Assembly (NCBI GenBank): GCA_910578855.1
Contig: CAJTRV010000004.1
Coordinates: 1 to 64,000, forward strand
From: an uncultured Bacilli bacterium
GTDB lineage: Bacteria > Bacillota_I > Bacilli_A > RF39 > UBA660
Length of the DNA stretch: 64,000 bases
Direction of reading: 5' to 3'
The position numbers were made by a program, and so were the translations under genes. Positions 43,560 through 51,712 of this stretch are shown in pieces. Positions within the stretch are counted from its first letter, which is position 1. Each line of letters opens with the position of its first letter. Under the pieces are notes generated by a model. It did no database searches and had not been told where the DNA came from. It worked only from the letters and a program-made list of their open reading frames with translations.

Positions 43560-46187
43560 TTACATCATTTCTTTTACTTTGGCCTGTGCTGCCGCTAAAC
43601 GAGCAACCGGAACACGGAATGGACTACAAGACACATATGTAAGGCCAATGTTATGGCAGAACTCGACGGTTGCTGGTTCTCCACCATGCTCTCCACAGAT
43701 TCCCATTTTCATATTTGGTCTTGTTTCACGACCTTTTTCCACAGCCATTTTCACAAGCACTCCCACACCTGTTTGATCTAATTTAGCAAATGGATCAGCC
43801 TCGAAAATTCCTTTGGCATAATAATCTTCTAAGAATTTACCAGCATCATCACGACTAAATCCATATGTTAGTTGTGTTAAATCATTGGTTCCAAAACTAA
43901 AGAACTCAGCCTGTTCGGCAATCTTATCAGCTAAAAGCGCTGCTCTTGGAATCTCGATCATCGTTCCAACACTATAACGAAGTTTTACACCAGATTCAGC
44001 AATAATTGCATCGGCTGTTTTAGTGACAATATCTTTTACAAATTGCAATTCCTTTTCATCACCAATCAATGGGATCATAATCTCAGGTTCAACATTCATA
44101 CCATCTTTATTAACATTGATGGCCGCTTCAATCACCGCTTGTGTCTGCATTCTTGCAATTTCTGGATATGTTACAGCAAGCCTGCAACCACGATGTCCCA
44201 TCATCGGATTAAATTCTTTTAATGATTCAACCCGCACCTTTAATGCTTCAAAAGTCATCCCAAGACTTTCAGCAAGTGGTTTTATCTCTTCATCTGTATG
44301 AGGCAAGAATTCGTGAAGTGGTGGGTCTAAGTAACGAATGGTAACACTATATCCATCCATTGCTCTAAATAAGCCTTCGAAATCGTCACGTTGATAAGGA
44401 AGAATTTTTTCTAAGGCTTCTTCACGTGCTTCTACTGTTTCTGCGGTAATCATTCGGCGGAAATTAAAAATTCGCTCTTCTTCAAAAAACATATGCTCCG
44501 TTCGACAAAGTCCAATTCCCTCAGCACCATATTTACGAGCATTGATCGCATCTTTTGGGGTATCCGCATTCGTTCTGACCTTTAATGTACGAATATCATC
44601 AGCCCAAGCCATAAACACTTCGAAATCCCCAACAATTTCTGGATCAACAGTTTCAATCTTTTCCCCATAAACATTACCAGTAGTTCCATCTAAACTAAAC
44701 CAATCACCCTCATGGTACTCATGACCATCTTTGGTTCTAACAATTTTAGCTGTTTCATCGATTTGTAATTCACCACAGCCACATACACAGCAAGTTCCCA
44801 TTCCTCGGGCAACCACAGCAGCATGACTGGTCATTCCCCCACGCGTTGTCAAAATACCATGGGCGAGGTTCATCCCTTCGATGTCTTCCGGTGATGTTTC
44901 TAATCGAACAAGAAGAATATCTTCAATCCCTTCTTTATGTGCCTTAATTACATCAGGAGCTGTAAAATAAATATGTCCCGTAGCTGCTCCAGGAGAAGCT
45001 GCAAGTCCTTTGGCAATGACCGCCCCATTCTTCAACGATTCACTATCAAAATTAGGATGAAGCAATTGATCTAATTGCTTTGGTTCTACTTTTAACAAAG
45101 CCTCTTCTTTGGTACACATTCCTTCATTGACTAAGTCAACCGCAATTTTTAATGCTGCTGGCGCTGTTCGTTTCCCATTTCGAGTTTGTAGCATAAATAG
45201 TTTTCCATCTTCAATCGTAAACTCCATATCTTGCATATCACGATAATGATTTTCTAAAATACCACAGATTTTTACAAATTCGTTATAACAATCAGGCATA
45301 ACCTCTTTTAACGTATCAATTGATTGTGGTGTTCGAATTCCGGCAACCACATCTTCTCCTTGGGCATTCATGAGGTATTCTCCGTATAACTTCTTTTCAC
45401 CTGTCGCTGGATTACGTGTAAAAGCTACTCCGGTTCCTGAGGTTTCCCCACGGTTACCATAAACCATCTCTTGGACGTTAACAGCTGTTCCCCAACTTCC
45501 TGGGATATCATTTAAACGGCGATAAGTAATTGCCCGGTCATTGTTCCAACTACGGAATACTGCTTTGACCGATTCTAATAGTTGTACCTTAGGATCTTGA
45601 GGAAAATCAGTTCCTGCATGATTGCGATATTCATTTTTATAGATTTCCACCACTTCTATTAAATCTTCAGCAGTTAAATCAGTATCAAACTCAACTCCCT
45701 TAGCTTCCTTGATACGATCAAACTGATGTTCAAATGAACTTTTAGGAAATCCCATCACCACATCAGCAAACATCTGGATAAAACGACGATAACTATCATA
45801 AACAAACCGGGGATTATTGGTGATTTCGATAAATCCTTTGGCAACTTCATCATTTAGTCCCAAGTTGAGAACCGTATCCATCATTCCTGGCATACTCGTT
45901 CTTGCCCCACTACGAACTGATACCAATAATGGATTCTTAGGATCGCCCATTTTCTTACCCGTCATCACTTCGAGCGCCGAAAGCTGTTCAAAGATTTCCT
46001 TTTCAACTTCCTCGCTAATTCGTTTCCCATCTTCATAGTACTTGGTACAAGCTTCGGTCGTAACAGTAAATCCTTGAGGAACTGGTAGTCCTAATCCCGT
46101 CATTTCTGCAAGATTGGCGCCTTTTCCTCCTAACAAATTCTTCATTTCTTTATTTCCCTCTTTAAAGAGGTAAACGTACTTTGTCAT
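43560..46187 (-). CDS. ppdK: Pyruvate, phosphate dikinase
   Basis: 875 aa, the usual length. It interconverts pyruvate, ATP and phosphate with PEP, AMP and pyrophosphate. Domains: ATP-grasp N-terminus (LLGGKGANLAEMTGLGLPVP, SVRSGARTSMPGMMDTVLNLG); the swivelling phospho-His domain with GGMTSHAAVVARGMG (near 450); and the PEP/pyruvate barrel with GLCRTEHMFF, MMGHRGCRL and FSFGTNDLTQ, ending GICGEHGGEP. In anaerobes it serves pyrophosphate-linked glycolysis or PEP synthesis, which fits the PFOR gene at 54.5 kb. A TATAAT promoter with TTACAA upstream lies at about 46220-46250, and AAAGGAGG precedes the ATG. Confidence 0.98.
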   Translation of the reverse strand: MTKYVYLFKEGNKEMKNLLGGKGANLAEMTGLGLPVPQGFTVTTEACTKYYEDGKRISEEVEKEIFEQLSALEVMTGKKMGDPKNPLLVSVRSGARTSMPGMMDTVLNLGLNDEVAKGFIEITNNPRFVYDSYRRFIQMFADVVMGFPKSSFEHQFDRIKEAKGVEFDTDLTAEDLIEVVEIYKNEYRNHAGTDFPQDPKVQLLESVKAVFRSWNNDRAITYRRLNDIPGSWGTAVNVQEMVYGNRGETSGTGVAFTRNPATGEKKLYGEYLMNAQGEDVVAGIRTPQSIDTLKEVMPDCYNEFVKICGILENHYRDMQDMEFTIEDGKLFMLQTRNGKRTAPAALKIAVDLVNEGMCTKEEALLKVEPKQLDQLLHPNFDSESLKNGAVIAKGLAASPGAATGHIYFTAPDVIKAHKEGIEDILLVRLETSPEDIEGMNLAHGILTTRGGMTSHAAVVARGMGTCCVCGCGELQIDETAKIVRTKDGHEYHEGDWFSLDGTTGNVYGEKIETVDPEIVGDFEVFMAWADDIRTLKVRTNADTPKDAINARKYGAEGIGLCRTEHMFFEEERIFNFRRMITAETVEAREEALEKILPYQRDDFEGLFRAMDGYSVTIRYLDPPLHEFLPHTDEEIKPLAESLGMTFEALKVRVESLKEFNPMMGHRGCRLAVTYPEIARMQTQAVIEAAINVNKDGMNVEPEIMIPLIGDEKELQFVKDIVTKTADAIIAESGVKLRYSVGTMIEIPRAALLADKIAEQAEFFSFGTNDLTQLTYGFSRDDAGKFLEDYYAKGIFEADPFAKLDQTGVGVLVKMAVEKGRETRPNMKMGICGEHGGEPATVEFCHNIGLTYVSCSPFRVPVARLAAAQAKVKEMM

Positions 46188-46272
46188 AACTCTTCCTCCT
46201 TTATGTTATACATCCACATTATAACACATTTTATTTTGTTTGTAACAAAGTATGTAAAAACACAATGATTCG

Positions 46273-46306
46273 ACAAAAAAAGAATGTCACTTGACAATCA
46301 TTCACT
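46273..46306 (-). terminator. Terminator after the xerC-like gene
   Basis: On the minus strand GAAT(GATT)GTC pairs with GACATTC, with bulge, followed by seven T. It lies just past the stop. Confidence 0.5.
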
Positions 46307-47198
46307 TCTCATGGGCCCGGGGATGGGTGTGGAGATAAACACTTCGAAGTCGTTCATTCGAAACATGGGTATAAATTTGGGTTGTACTTAAGTTTTCATG
46401 TCCCAATAATTCTTGAACACTCTTTAAATCCGCCCCATTATTTAAAAGATGGGTGGCAAAGGTATGGCGCAGCGTATGGGGAGAAACATGGAGTTTTAAT
46501 CCACTTTGCTTCAATAGTTTATTTATGATATAACGAACTCCGGCAGTCGATAATTGATTCCCATCTTTATTTAAAAATAAATATGATGTCGGTTTCTGGT
46601 GAAGCAACTTCTTTCGACCATCTTGCAAGTATAATTCTAATAATTTAGCACATTGACGACCATATAATACATAGCGTTCCTTGTTTCCTTTTCCGCAAAT
46701 TTTAATATTCCGCTCAGTGTATTTAATGTGTTTTAACTGAATAGAAACCAGCTCACTAACCCGAATGCCGCTAGCATACAGTAATTCCAAAATTAAGGCA
46801 TCACGCTGCCCAAATGGATCTTTCAAATCAGGAAGTCCTAAAATTGTCTCAATTTCTGTATCATTGAGATAATTTGGTAACTTTTTATCCTGTTTTGGAT
46901 TACTAATCAAAGTCATAGGGTTAACCGTAATCTGCTCTTCCTGAAGCAAATACTTAAAAAAAGAGCGTAGTGTACTAATATGTCTTGCAATCGTCTTTTT
47001 AGCATATTGTTTTTCATACATCATTTTTAGAAAAGAACGAATATCTTGATATGTCACTTGTGAAAACGAATGCATCTTCTGCTGCCTCAAAAATTCACTA
47101 AAATGACATAAATCTTCTTCGTAACTCAAAATGGTATCATCCGCATACTGTTTTTCAAATGTCAAATAATCTAAAAAAGCTTGTTTGTTTCTATCCAT
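46302..47198 (-). CDS. xerC: Tyrosine recombinase XerC/XerD
   Basis: 298 aa. Xer recombinases resolve chromosome dimers at dif. SAM-like N-terminal domain (about 1-90). Catalytic residues: Arg in YASGIRVSELVS, Lys in GKGNKER, His and Arg in HTLRHTF, His in LLGHENL, and Tyr in QIYTH. The end LRSVYLHTHPRAHEK is more like XerC than XerD, but the distinction is uncertain. Unlike the fragment at the left edge of the window, this one is complete. It appears to be a housekeeping copy, with no mobile genes beside it. Confidence 0.85.
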   Translation of the reverse strand: MDRNKQAFLDYLTFEKQYADDTILSYEEDLCHFSEFLRQQKMHSFSQVTYQDIRSFLKMMYEKQYAKKTIARHISTLRSFFKYLLQEEQITVNPMTLISNPKQDKKLPNYLNDTEIETILGLPDLKDPFGQRDALILELLYASGIRVSELVSIQLKHIKYTERNIKICGKGNKERYVLYGRQCAKLLELYLQDGRKKLLHQKPTSYLFLNKDGNQLSTAGVRYIINKLLKQSGLKLHVSPHTLRHTFATHLLNNGADLKSVQELLGHENLSTTQIYTHVSNERLRSVYLHTHPRAHEK

Positions 47199-47246
47199 AC
47201 TATCATCTCTATTTTTAGCATAACAAATTTTAAAAGAAAGAGCAAA

Positions 47247-47271
47247 TAAAAATGACTATGAAAGTCATTTA
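47247..47271 (-). terminator. Terminator after the 328-aa gene
   Basis: On the minus strand AAATGACT/AGTCATTT with a 5-nt loop, then TTATTT. Confidence 0.65.
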
Positions 47272-48255
47272 ACGTCTTATTGTGCATCCATTATAATTAT
47301 CTTGGGGACGATAGTATCCAGGTTGAGTCAAACGATCGATAAGATCAAAAATCTCACCCGCAAGGTCAGCACGTTCTTGGCGTAAAACATCAAATTGCAT
47401 CATCATCTCCAGCATTGCTTTTACCCTATCATAATCATTTCGTCTACGAAAAGGAATCTTTGAAAGATCAACCGTTCCATTAATAATTGATTGATAAAAT
47501 TTCCAAACCACTTCATTTCCTTGATAACGAAGAGAATCAATATAACTCAAATTTTCACTTCCGAAAGAAGCGGCCGTTATTTCATCAGGCTTTTCGCAAT
47601 GATAAAGCCACCAATCGCGTTGTGTTACTTTTTGTTCCTTTAATTCCTTAAAATAATGACTTGCAGCTATATAGGTTCCGCGTAATACAGGATAAGAACT
47701 CATCAACTGAAAGACATTATAAATTGAGACGTGATTCCCATTATAGTGTTGTAATGCCTGTTTCATCTTAGTTCCAATATAAGGACCTTCCATCAAATGA
47801 TTCCGGTAAGCTGCTTGATCGATATCATTCATAAATTGTTCTTTATAATGCAAAAACGAATCAGCAAGCATAGGGATTGTTTCATTCTTCGAATCCATAC
47901 TTTCGAGAATTTCTTCCATCATATAATCATGATAAAGTGGCTCGATATCGATTCGTTGCTTCTGTTTCTTTTTAAATAATTCAATCCGTACAAAAGCTTT
48001 GTACTGATCTTCAAATGGATCATATGATGTAAAATACTGATCAATAAAGTGTTCCATGCAATCGTACTTTAACAATTCACGATCAATATCACTAAGCCGA
48101 TTCCCAATCTCTTCAGGACAAAATGTATAGATATGATCAAAACGGGTATAATGATTGATCGTTAAATGAAATAAACTAGGATCTTTTGGCTTTATTTGAT
48201 CTCCCATAGTTTCAACGATAAGAAAATACTGATTATTTCGTTTTCTTACTTTCAT
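47269..48255 (-). CDS. Hypothetical protein, 328 aa
   Basis: Not recognised. Soluble, mainly helical, rich in Tyr, Asp, Glu and Met, with no signal peptide or cysteine cluster. I start it at ATG 48255: GTGAGG is 6 nt upstream, and the promoter's -10 lies at 48275-48280, so the longer frame (to 48309) would start before transcription does. A line such as HYTRFDHIYTFCPEEIGNRL near residue 30 and WWLYHCEKPDEITAA near 220 could serve as search anchors. It is a single gene with its own promoter and terminator. Confidence 0.55.
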   Translation of the reverse strand: MKVRKRNNQYFLIVETMGDQIKPKDPSLFHLTINHYTRFDHIYTFCPEEIGNRLSDIDRELLKYDCMEHFIDQYFTSYDPFEDQYKAFVRIELFKKKQKQRIDIEPLYHDYMMEEILESMDSKNETIPMLADSFLHYKEQFMNDIDQAAYRNHLMEGPYIGTKMKQALQHYNGNHVSIYNVFQLMSSYPVLRGTYIAASHYFKELKEQKVTQRDWWLYHCEKPDEITAASFGSENLSYIDSLRYQGNEVVWKFYQSIINGTVDLSKIPFRRRNDYDRVKAMLEMMMQFDVLRQERADLAGEIFDLIDRLTQPGYYRPQDNYNGCTIRR

Positions 48256-48274
48256 ACTATCCCTCACTTCTTTC

Positions 48275-48303
48275 ATTATATCCAATCTTGGGCCAAACGT
48301 CAA
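48275..48303 (-). promoter_or_regulatory. Sigma-A promoter of the 328-aa gene
   Basis: On the minus strand TTGACG (48298-48303), 17-nt spacer, TATAAT (48275-48280). A near-consensus promoter that fixes the gene start. Confidence 0.75.
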
Positions 48304-48326
48304 TTGCATCTTTATCCTTTTTCCTA

Positions 48327-48352
48327 CAAAAAAAGGGAAAGCTTATTTCCCT
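48327..48352 (-). terminator. Terminator of the YtxH operon
   Basis: On the minus strand GGGAAA/TTTCCC with a 5-nt loop, then seven T. It overlaps the ytxH-like stop region. Confidence 0.8.
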
Positions 48353-48762
48353 TCGCTTTCCAAACGTGTTAACACTTCTTTGGTCGTTGTAATCGCTTTT
48401 TCCCGAATTGAGTTTGCTGTTTTTTCTAACACTGGTGTCCCTTTTTCTACCGTATATTCAACCAATTCTTCCACAGCATCTTGAATTTGTTTTGCTTTTT
48501 TCTTGGCAATCTTAAGAACTTTCTCTTTGTCTAAGTCTTCTAGTTCTTCTTTGATCTCATACAACTTTTCTTCAAACTCTACTTTTACTTCTTCAACATC
48601 AATATCTTTAATTTTAAGAATCATATCATCGATCGCTTTTTTTAAATCTTCTCTTGTTTCACTTCCTTTTTTCGGTGCGAACAAAATTCCAAGTCCAGCC
48701 CCAAGTGCTGCTCCAGCTAAAAATTTTCCAAAACCACTATGCTTTTTACTCTTTTTACTCAT
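48343..48762 (-). CDS. YtxH-domain protein, 139 aa
   Basis: One N-terminal hydrophobic Gly/Ala helix with the YtxH signature, FLAGAALGAGLGILFAPKKGSE (about 13-34; last residues KKGSE), then a long charged coiled coil rich in Lys and Glu (about 35-115). YtxH proteins are membrane-associated stress or envelope proteins of unknown mechanism. The gene overlaps the preceding DUF948-like gene by 8 nt and shares its operon. Confidence 0.8.
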   Translation of the reverse strand: MSKKSKKHSGFGKFLAGAALGAGLGILFAPKKGSETREDLKKAIDDMILKIKDIDVEEVKVEFEEKLYEIKEELEDLDKEKVLKIAKKKAKQIQDAVEELVEYTVEKGTPVLEKTANSIREKAITTTKEVLTRLESEGK

Positions 48763-49042
48763 AATTGTTATCCTCTTTTCTTTTTCTATTCATGATACGA
48801 CTCACGGTTCGTGTAATATATCCAACCGCCATATCACTTACCGATGCTAAAGCATCAGCAGTATGATCAACAATATCAAACACACCATTTAACTTACTCG
48901 CTTTTAAATTAACATCATCAATTAGCGTATCCACTCGATTCAACGTCTGAATCAATCGGACACCTAATACAATCATGACAATTAATAATATGCTACCTAA
49001 CATATAAAGTATGATTGGAAATAATTCATTTATACAGATCAT
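48755..49042 (-). CDS. DUF948-like small membrane protein (YtxG type), 95 aa
   Basis: One N-terminal transmembrane helix (about 9-30) and a helical tail with regularly spaced Val/Leu/Asp (TLIDDVNLKASKLNGVFDIVDHTADAL). This is the pattern of DUF948 proteins, which pair with YtxH in many Bacillota. It overlaps ytxH by 8 nt, and its ATG shares the last base of the upstream gene's stop (position 49042), so all three are translationally coupled. The C-terminus is basic then acidic (RKRKEDNNYE). Confidence 0.7.
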   Translation of the reverse strand: MICINELFPIILYMLGSILLIVMIVLGVRLIQTLNRVDTLIDDVNLKASKLNGVFDIVDHTADALASVSDMAVGYITRTVSRIMNRKRKEDNNYE

Positions 49043-49842
49043 TATTCTTCATCTCTCTTTTCATACATCGAATCAATCAAATGAAACAAATCATTTTCAT
49101 CTAATTCTTGGTCTTCTACTTCTTGATTTAACGCTTCTTCAACCATATTATCAGATTCGATCGCGTGGGCCATTGCTGGCGATTCTTCCACATTACCAAT
49201 TGTAATATCATCCGTCTGATCAATCACTGGTTCGGTAAGATGATCGACACTCATTTCCTCAAAAATATCATTTTCTAATGACTCTTCACCAAATTGATTT
49301 TCTAAGACAAGATCATCATCTTGCAAAGCAGATTCGGTATGCAAATTCAAATCTATATCATCTTCTAGAGTGCCAAATGCCTTTTTTCGTACTTCATCTA
49401 CCGTTAATTCTCTTGTTGTCTCATGGTAATAGGATGATACAAAATCTTCTCCTTTATTCACAATATCTTCTTTTTTATAATTTTTATCTAAAATACCATA
49501 CACTGGAGAAATAATTGGCGAAGGCTCGAATACATGCTTTTCCCGACGGTCTTTTTGATGATACGTTGGCCGTTCCGTTCGCTTAGCAGGTACTTCCTCT
49601 TTCCGTTTTGGCTTTGGTTTTGGTTGTTCCAAATTGACAAAATCCTTGTCATCAAAGAACACTGGTCCCGATGTTTTCATTTCTTCTAATGGGGCAATGA
49701 CATGATCCACTTCAGGTACTCGTACAGTTTCCTTCTTCGGTACTGGGGCCTTAATCTCCACCTGCATCACTTCTTTTTTAACGGGTTCAATGATTTCCTC
49801 TTCCTCTGTGAATAAATTCTTCATTTTTTCCATAAATCCCAT
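49042..49842 (-). CDS. Acidic, largely disordered protein, 266 aa
   Basis: Not recognised by name. Very rich in Glu, Asp, Pro and Lys, with few hydrophobics, so probably disordered. One short block stands out as ordered: PSPIISPVYGILDKNYKKED (about 109-128), which looks like a conserved peptide motif. A basic Pro/Lys stretch (KPKPKRKEEVPAKR) lies before it and a long acidic tail after it. It is first of a coupled operon with the DUF948-like and YtxH-like genes, so a cytoplasmic adaptor for an envelope complex is a reasonable but unproven guess. Confidence 0.55.
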   Translation of the reverse strand: MGFMEKMKNLFTEEEEIIEPVKKEVMQVEIKAPVPKKETVRVPEVDHVIAPLEEMKTSGPVFFDDKDFVNLEQPKPKPKRKEEVPAKRTERPTYHQKDRREKHVFEPSPIISPVYGILDKNYKKEDIVNKGEDFVSSYYHETTRELTVDEVRKKAFGTLEDDIDLNLHTESALQDDDLVLENQFGEESLENDIFEEMSVDHLTEPVIDQTDDITIGNVEESPAMAHAIESDNMVEEALNQEVEDQELDENDLFHLIDSMYEKRDEE

Positions 49843-49843
49843 C

Positions 49844-50494
49844 TTATTTCACCTCTTCGTTTTTCTTTGCTTCTGCTTCCAGGCGTTTTGCTTCTTCTTC
49901 ATCATACTGTAAAAAATTGTTATCAGTATCCTTCTTAGTCGTGTCAAAAATATCATATTTTTCCTCTTTATTGACAAAACTATTTTCATTCATCATAAGT
50001 TTAATTACATTATGATTAAATTTAACTGTTGACAAGATATAGGAAGCATTTAAGACTGTTTCGTTGATATCTTGTTTATCAACCAACGCTTCAATCTTAG
50101 AATAGTTATACATGAATTCAATGAGATATTTTCCATCCATCTCGTTAATCTCCAAATAGCCTGTCTTACCATTCATATTTAGCGCTCTAGAATAATAAGC
50201 ATCCGGATTTTCTTGATAATTACTCTTGGCTTTATGATAATACCGAATTGCGTCAATATATAAATAATAATAAGTACCATTGGAATACAGCTTTTCATTT
50301 AATTCATTGGTATCAATATAAGTTACACCTCGTGGTACATAATACTTATATCCCTTACCTACGCGATTATATAATGTATTGTTCTTCGATAATATTACAT
50401 TGATAGTATTATCTATACTTGCTGTATCTATTCTCACAACAGTACATCCTGATAGAAAGACTACAGTAAGCATTATCCATATGAGTTTTTTCAT
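49844..50494 (-). CDS. Lipoprotein of unknown function, 216 aa
   Basis: Signal peptide with lipobox LSGC (Cys near residue 17). The mature part is Tyr- and Asn-rich (YKYYVPRG, YYYLYIDAIRYYHKAK), followed by a charged helical tail EEEAKRLEAEAKKNEEVK. It ends one base before the disordered-protein gene begins, so the four genes from here to ytxH form one operon: lipoprotein, disordered linker, DUF948, YtxH. This supports an envelope-related role. The family is not recognised. Confidence 0.65.
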   Translation of the reverse strand: MKKLIWIMLTVVFLSGCTVVRIDTASIDNTINVILSKNNTLYNRVGKGYKYYVPRGVTYIDTNELNEKLYSNGTYYYLYIDAIRYYHKAKSNYQENPDAYYSRALNMNGKTGYLEINEMDGKYLIEFMYNYSKIEALVDKQDINETVLNASYILSTVKFNHNVIKLMMNENSFVNKEEKYDIFDTTKKDTDNNFLQYDEEEAKRLEAEAKKNEEVK

Positions 50495-50573
50495 ATATCA
50501 CCACTCTTTCTAAATTATATCAGATTTTAATGACTTGCAAAAGTCCTTTTGTTTTTTAGTGTATATCAAATGT

Positions 50574-51212
50574 CTAATCATGCTTTTTGGCAACTAGTTT
50601 ATAGATTGGAAAACCTTGATTGGCAAACCTTTCTTCATATTCAGTTGGAATATTATCCTTTACATTATCTTGATATAAATCGAGAGATAATTCCGTTAGT
50701 TGGTATCCATAATTAGCAATACTCATTATGGAATATGCAAATAAAGATCGATTATCTGTTTTCATAACAATTTGTTTTTCTTGACAAAATAAGGAATCAT
50801 ATTTTTGAAGAAATAACGGACTACTTAATCGACGATTCTGATGCCGTTTCTTAGGCCATGGATCAGAAAAATTCAAATATACAGTCGTAATTTCATGATC
50901 AAATACCTCCATAATATGAAGCGCATCCATACGAATTAGTTTTAGATTTTGTAGTGGTTCTTCCACTTCCAACTTCTCAATCGCCCGAACAATCACACTA
51001 TCAAATTTTTCAATTCCAATAAAATTGATCTCAGGATAACGTTTGGCATTTTCAATAATAAAATTTCCTTTTCCCATTCCAATTTCAACATGGATTGGAT
51101 TATGATTTTGAAAGACTTGGTTCCAGGCTCCAAAATGGTCCTTAGGATCTAAGACCATATAGGGGGAGTTATAAATCTTCTCCTCTGCCCCTTTCACTTT
51201 TTTTAATCTCAT
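50574..51212 (-). CDS. trmB: tRNA (guanine-N7-)-methyltransferase
   Basis: 212 aa. TrmB makes m7G46 in the variable loop of tRNA. Motifs: the SAM site HVEIGMGKGNFI (near residue 40), FIGIEKFDSVIVRAI, LNFSDPWPKKRHQNRRLSS (near 118-136) with the family's DPWPKxRHxxRR, and TDNRSLFAYS near 152. The end reads FANQGFPIYKLVA. It is a complete gene of normal size, apparently monocistronic, divergent from the coat-like gene. Confidence 0.97.
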   Translation of the reverse strand: MRLKKVKGAEEKIYNSPYMVLDPKDHFGAWNQVFQNHNPIHVEIGMGKGNFIIENAKRYPEINFIGIEKFDSVIVRAIEKLEVEEPLQNLKLIRMDALHIMEVFDHEITTVYLNFSDPWPKKRHQNRRLSSPLFLQKYDSLFCQEKQIVMKTDNRSLFAYSIMSIANYGYQLTELSLDLYQDNVKDNIPTEYEERFANQGFPIYKLVAKKHD

Positions 51213-51249
51213 ATTATCACCACAGACATTATATCATATTTTTAAATTT

Positions 51250-51278
51250 GACACCATTTTATTCTAGATGCATATAAT
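51250..51278 (+). promoter_or_regulatory. Sigma-K-like promoter of the coat-like gene
   Basis: CACC, 15 nt, then CATATAATG: the same arrangement as in front of the YjcZ genes (CACA, 15 nt, CATAAAATA). A sigma-A reading is possible too (TTGACA at 51248, TATAAT at 51273) but has a 19-nt spacer. Confidence 0.4.
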
Positions 51279-51307
51279 GAATTAGAGAAATAAAAGGAGT
51301 GTGTAAT

Positions 51308-51676
51308 GTGAAGAAAGATAGAAACTGTGGTTGTCCTGGAAACATGGCAATGCCCTATGGTGGTATGCCCGTAATGCCAGGTGCTCCAATGCCAGGAGGA
51401 ATGCCAGGAGGAATGCCTGTATATCCAATGGGTCCAGGAATGGCATACCCAATGCCAAATGATATGAATACCATGCCAACACCTAGTACAGGAAGTACGA
51501 TGAATTCTAATTCAGGCATCACGACCAACCAAGCTGTAACAGCCGTTGAACAGTTACAAGCCCAGATCAATAATATTGATCGCCGAGTTAGTCGCTTAGA
51601 GTCAATGATTCAAGATACTAAATCAACATCATTCTCTAGTAACAAATATACTGATTCAAATTATCATATGATGTAA
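51308..51676 (+). CDS. Met/Pro/Gly-rich spore-coat-like protein, about 122 aa
   Basis: Low-complexity N-terminal half with repeated GGMP/GMP units (near residues 18-55) and a CGCPG motif at the start. The C-terminal half has a coiled coil, AVEQLQAQINNIDRRVSRLESMI (key LxxxIxxIxxRVxxLE, about 80-102). Gly/Pro/Met-rich proteins with short coiled coils are common among spore coat and exosporium proteins; no firm family match. GTG 51308 is the best start because AGGAG lies 8 nt upstream; a GTG at 51299 overlaps the RBS. Confidence 0.6.
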   Translation: MKKDRNCGCPGNMAMPYGGMPVMPGAPMPGGMPGGMPVYPMGPGMAYPMPNDMNTMPTPSTGSTMNSNSGITTNQAVTAVEQLQAQINNIDRRVSRLESMIQDTKSTSFSSNKYTDSNYHMM

Positions 51677-51683
51677 CAAAAAA

Positions 51684-51709
51684 CTTCACAAATCGTGAAG
51701 CTTTTTTTA
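51684..51709. terminator. Bidirectional terminator
   Basis: CTTCAC/GTGAAG with loop AAATC, flanked by A6 and T7, between convergent genes. Confidence 0.8.
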
Positions 51710-51712
51710 GTA

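Noticed and set aside
50520..50565. GACTT/AAGTC hairpin with a T-rich tail after trmB
   Set aside because: The T tract is on the plus side only, where no transcript is expected; the stem is five pairs.
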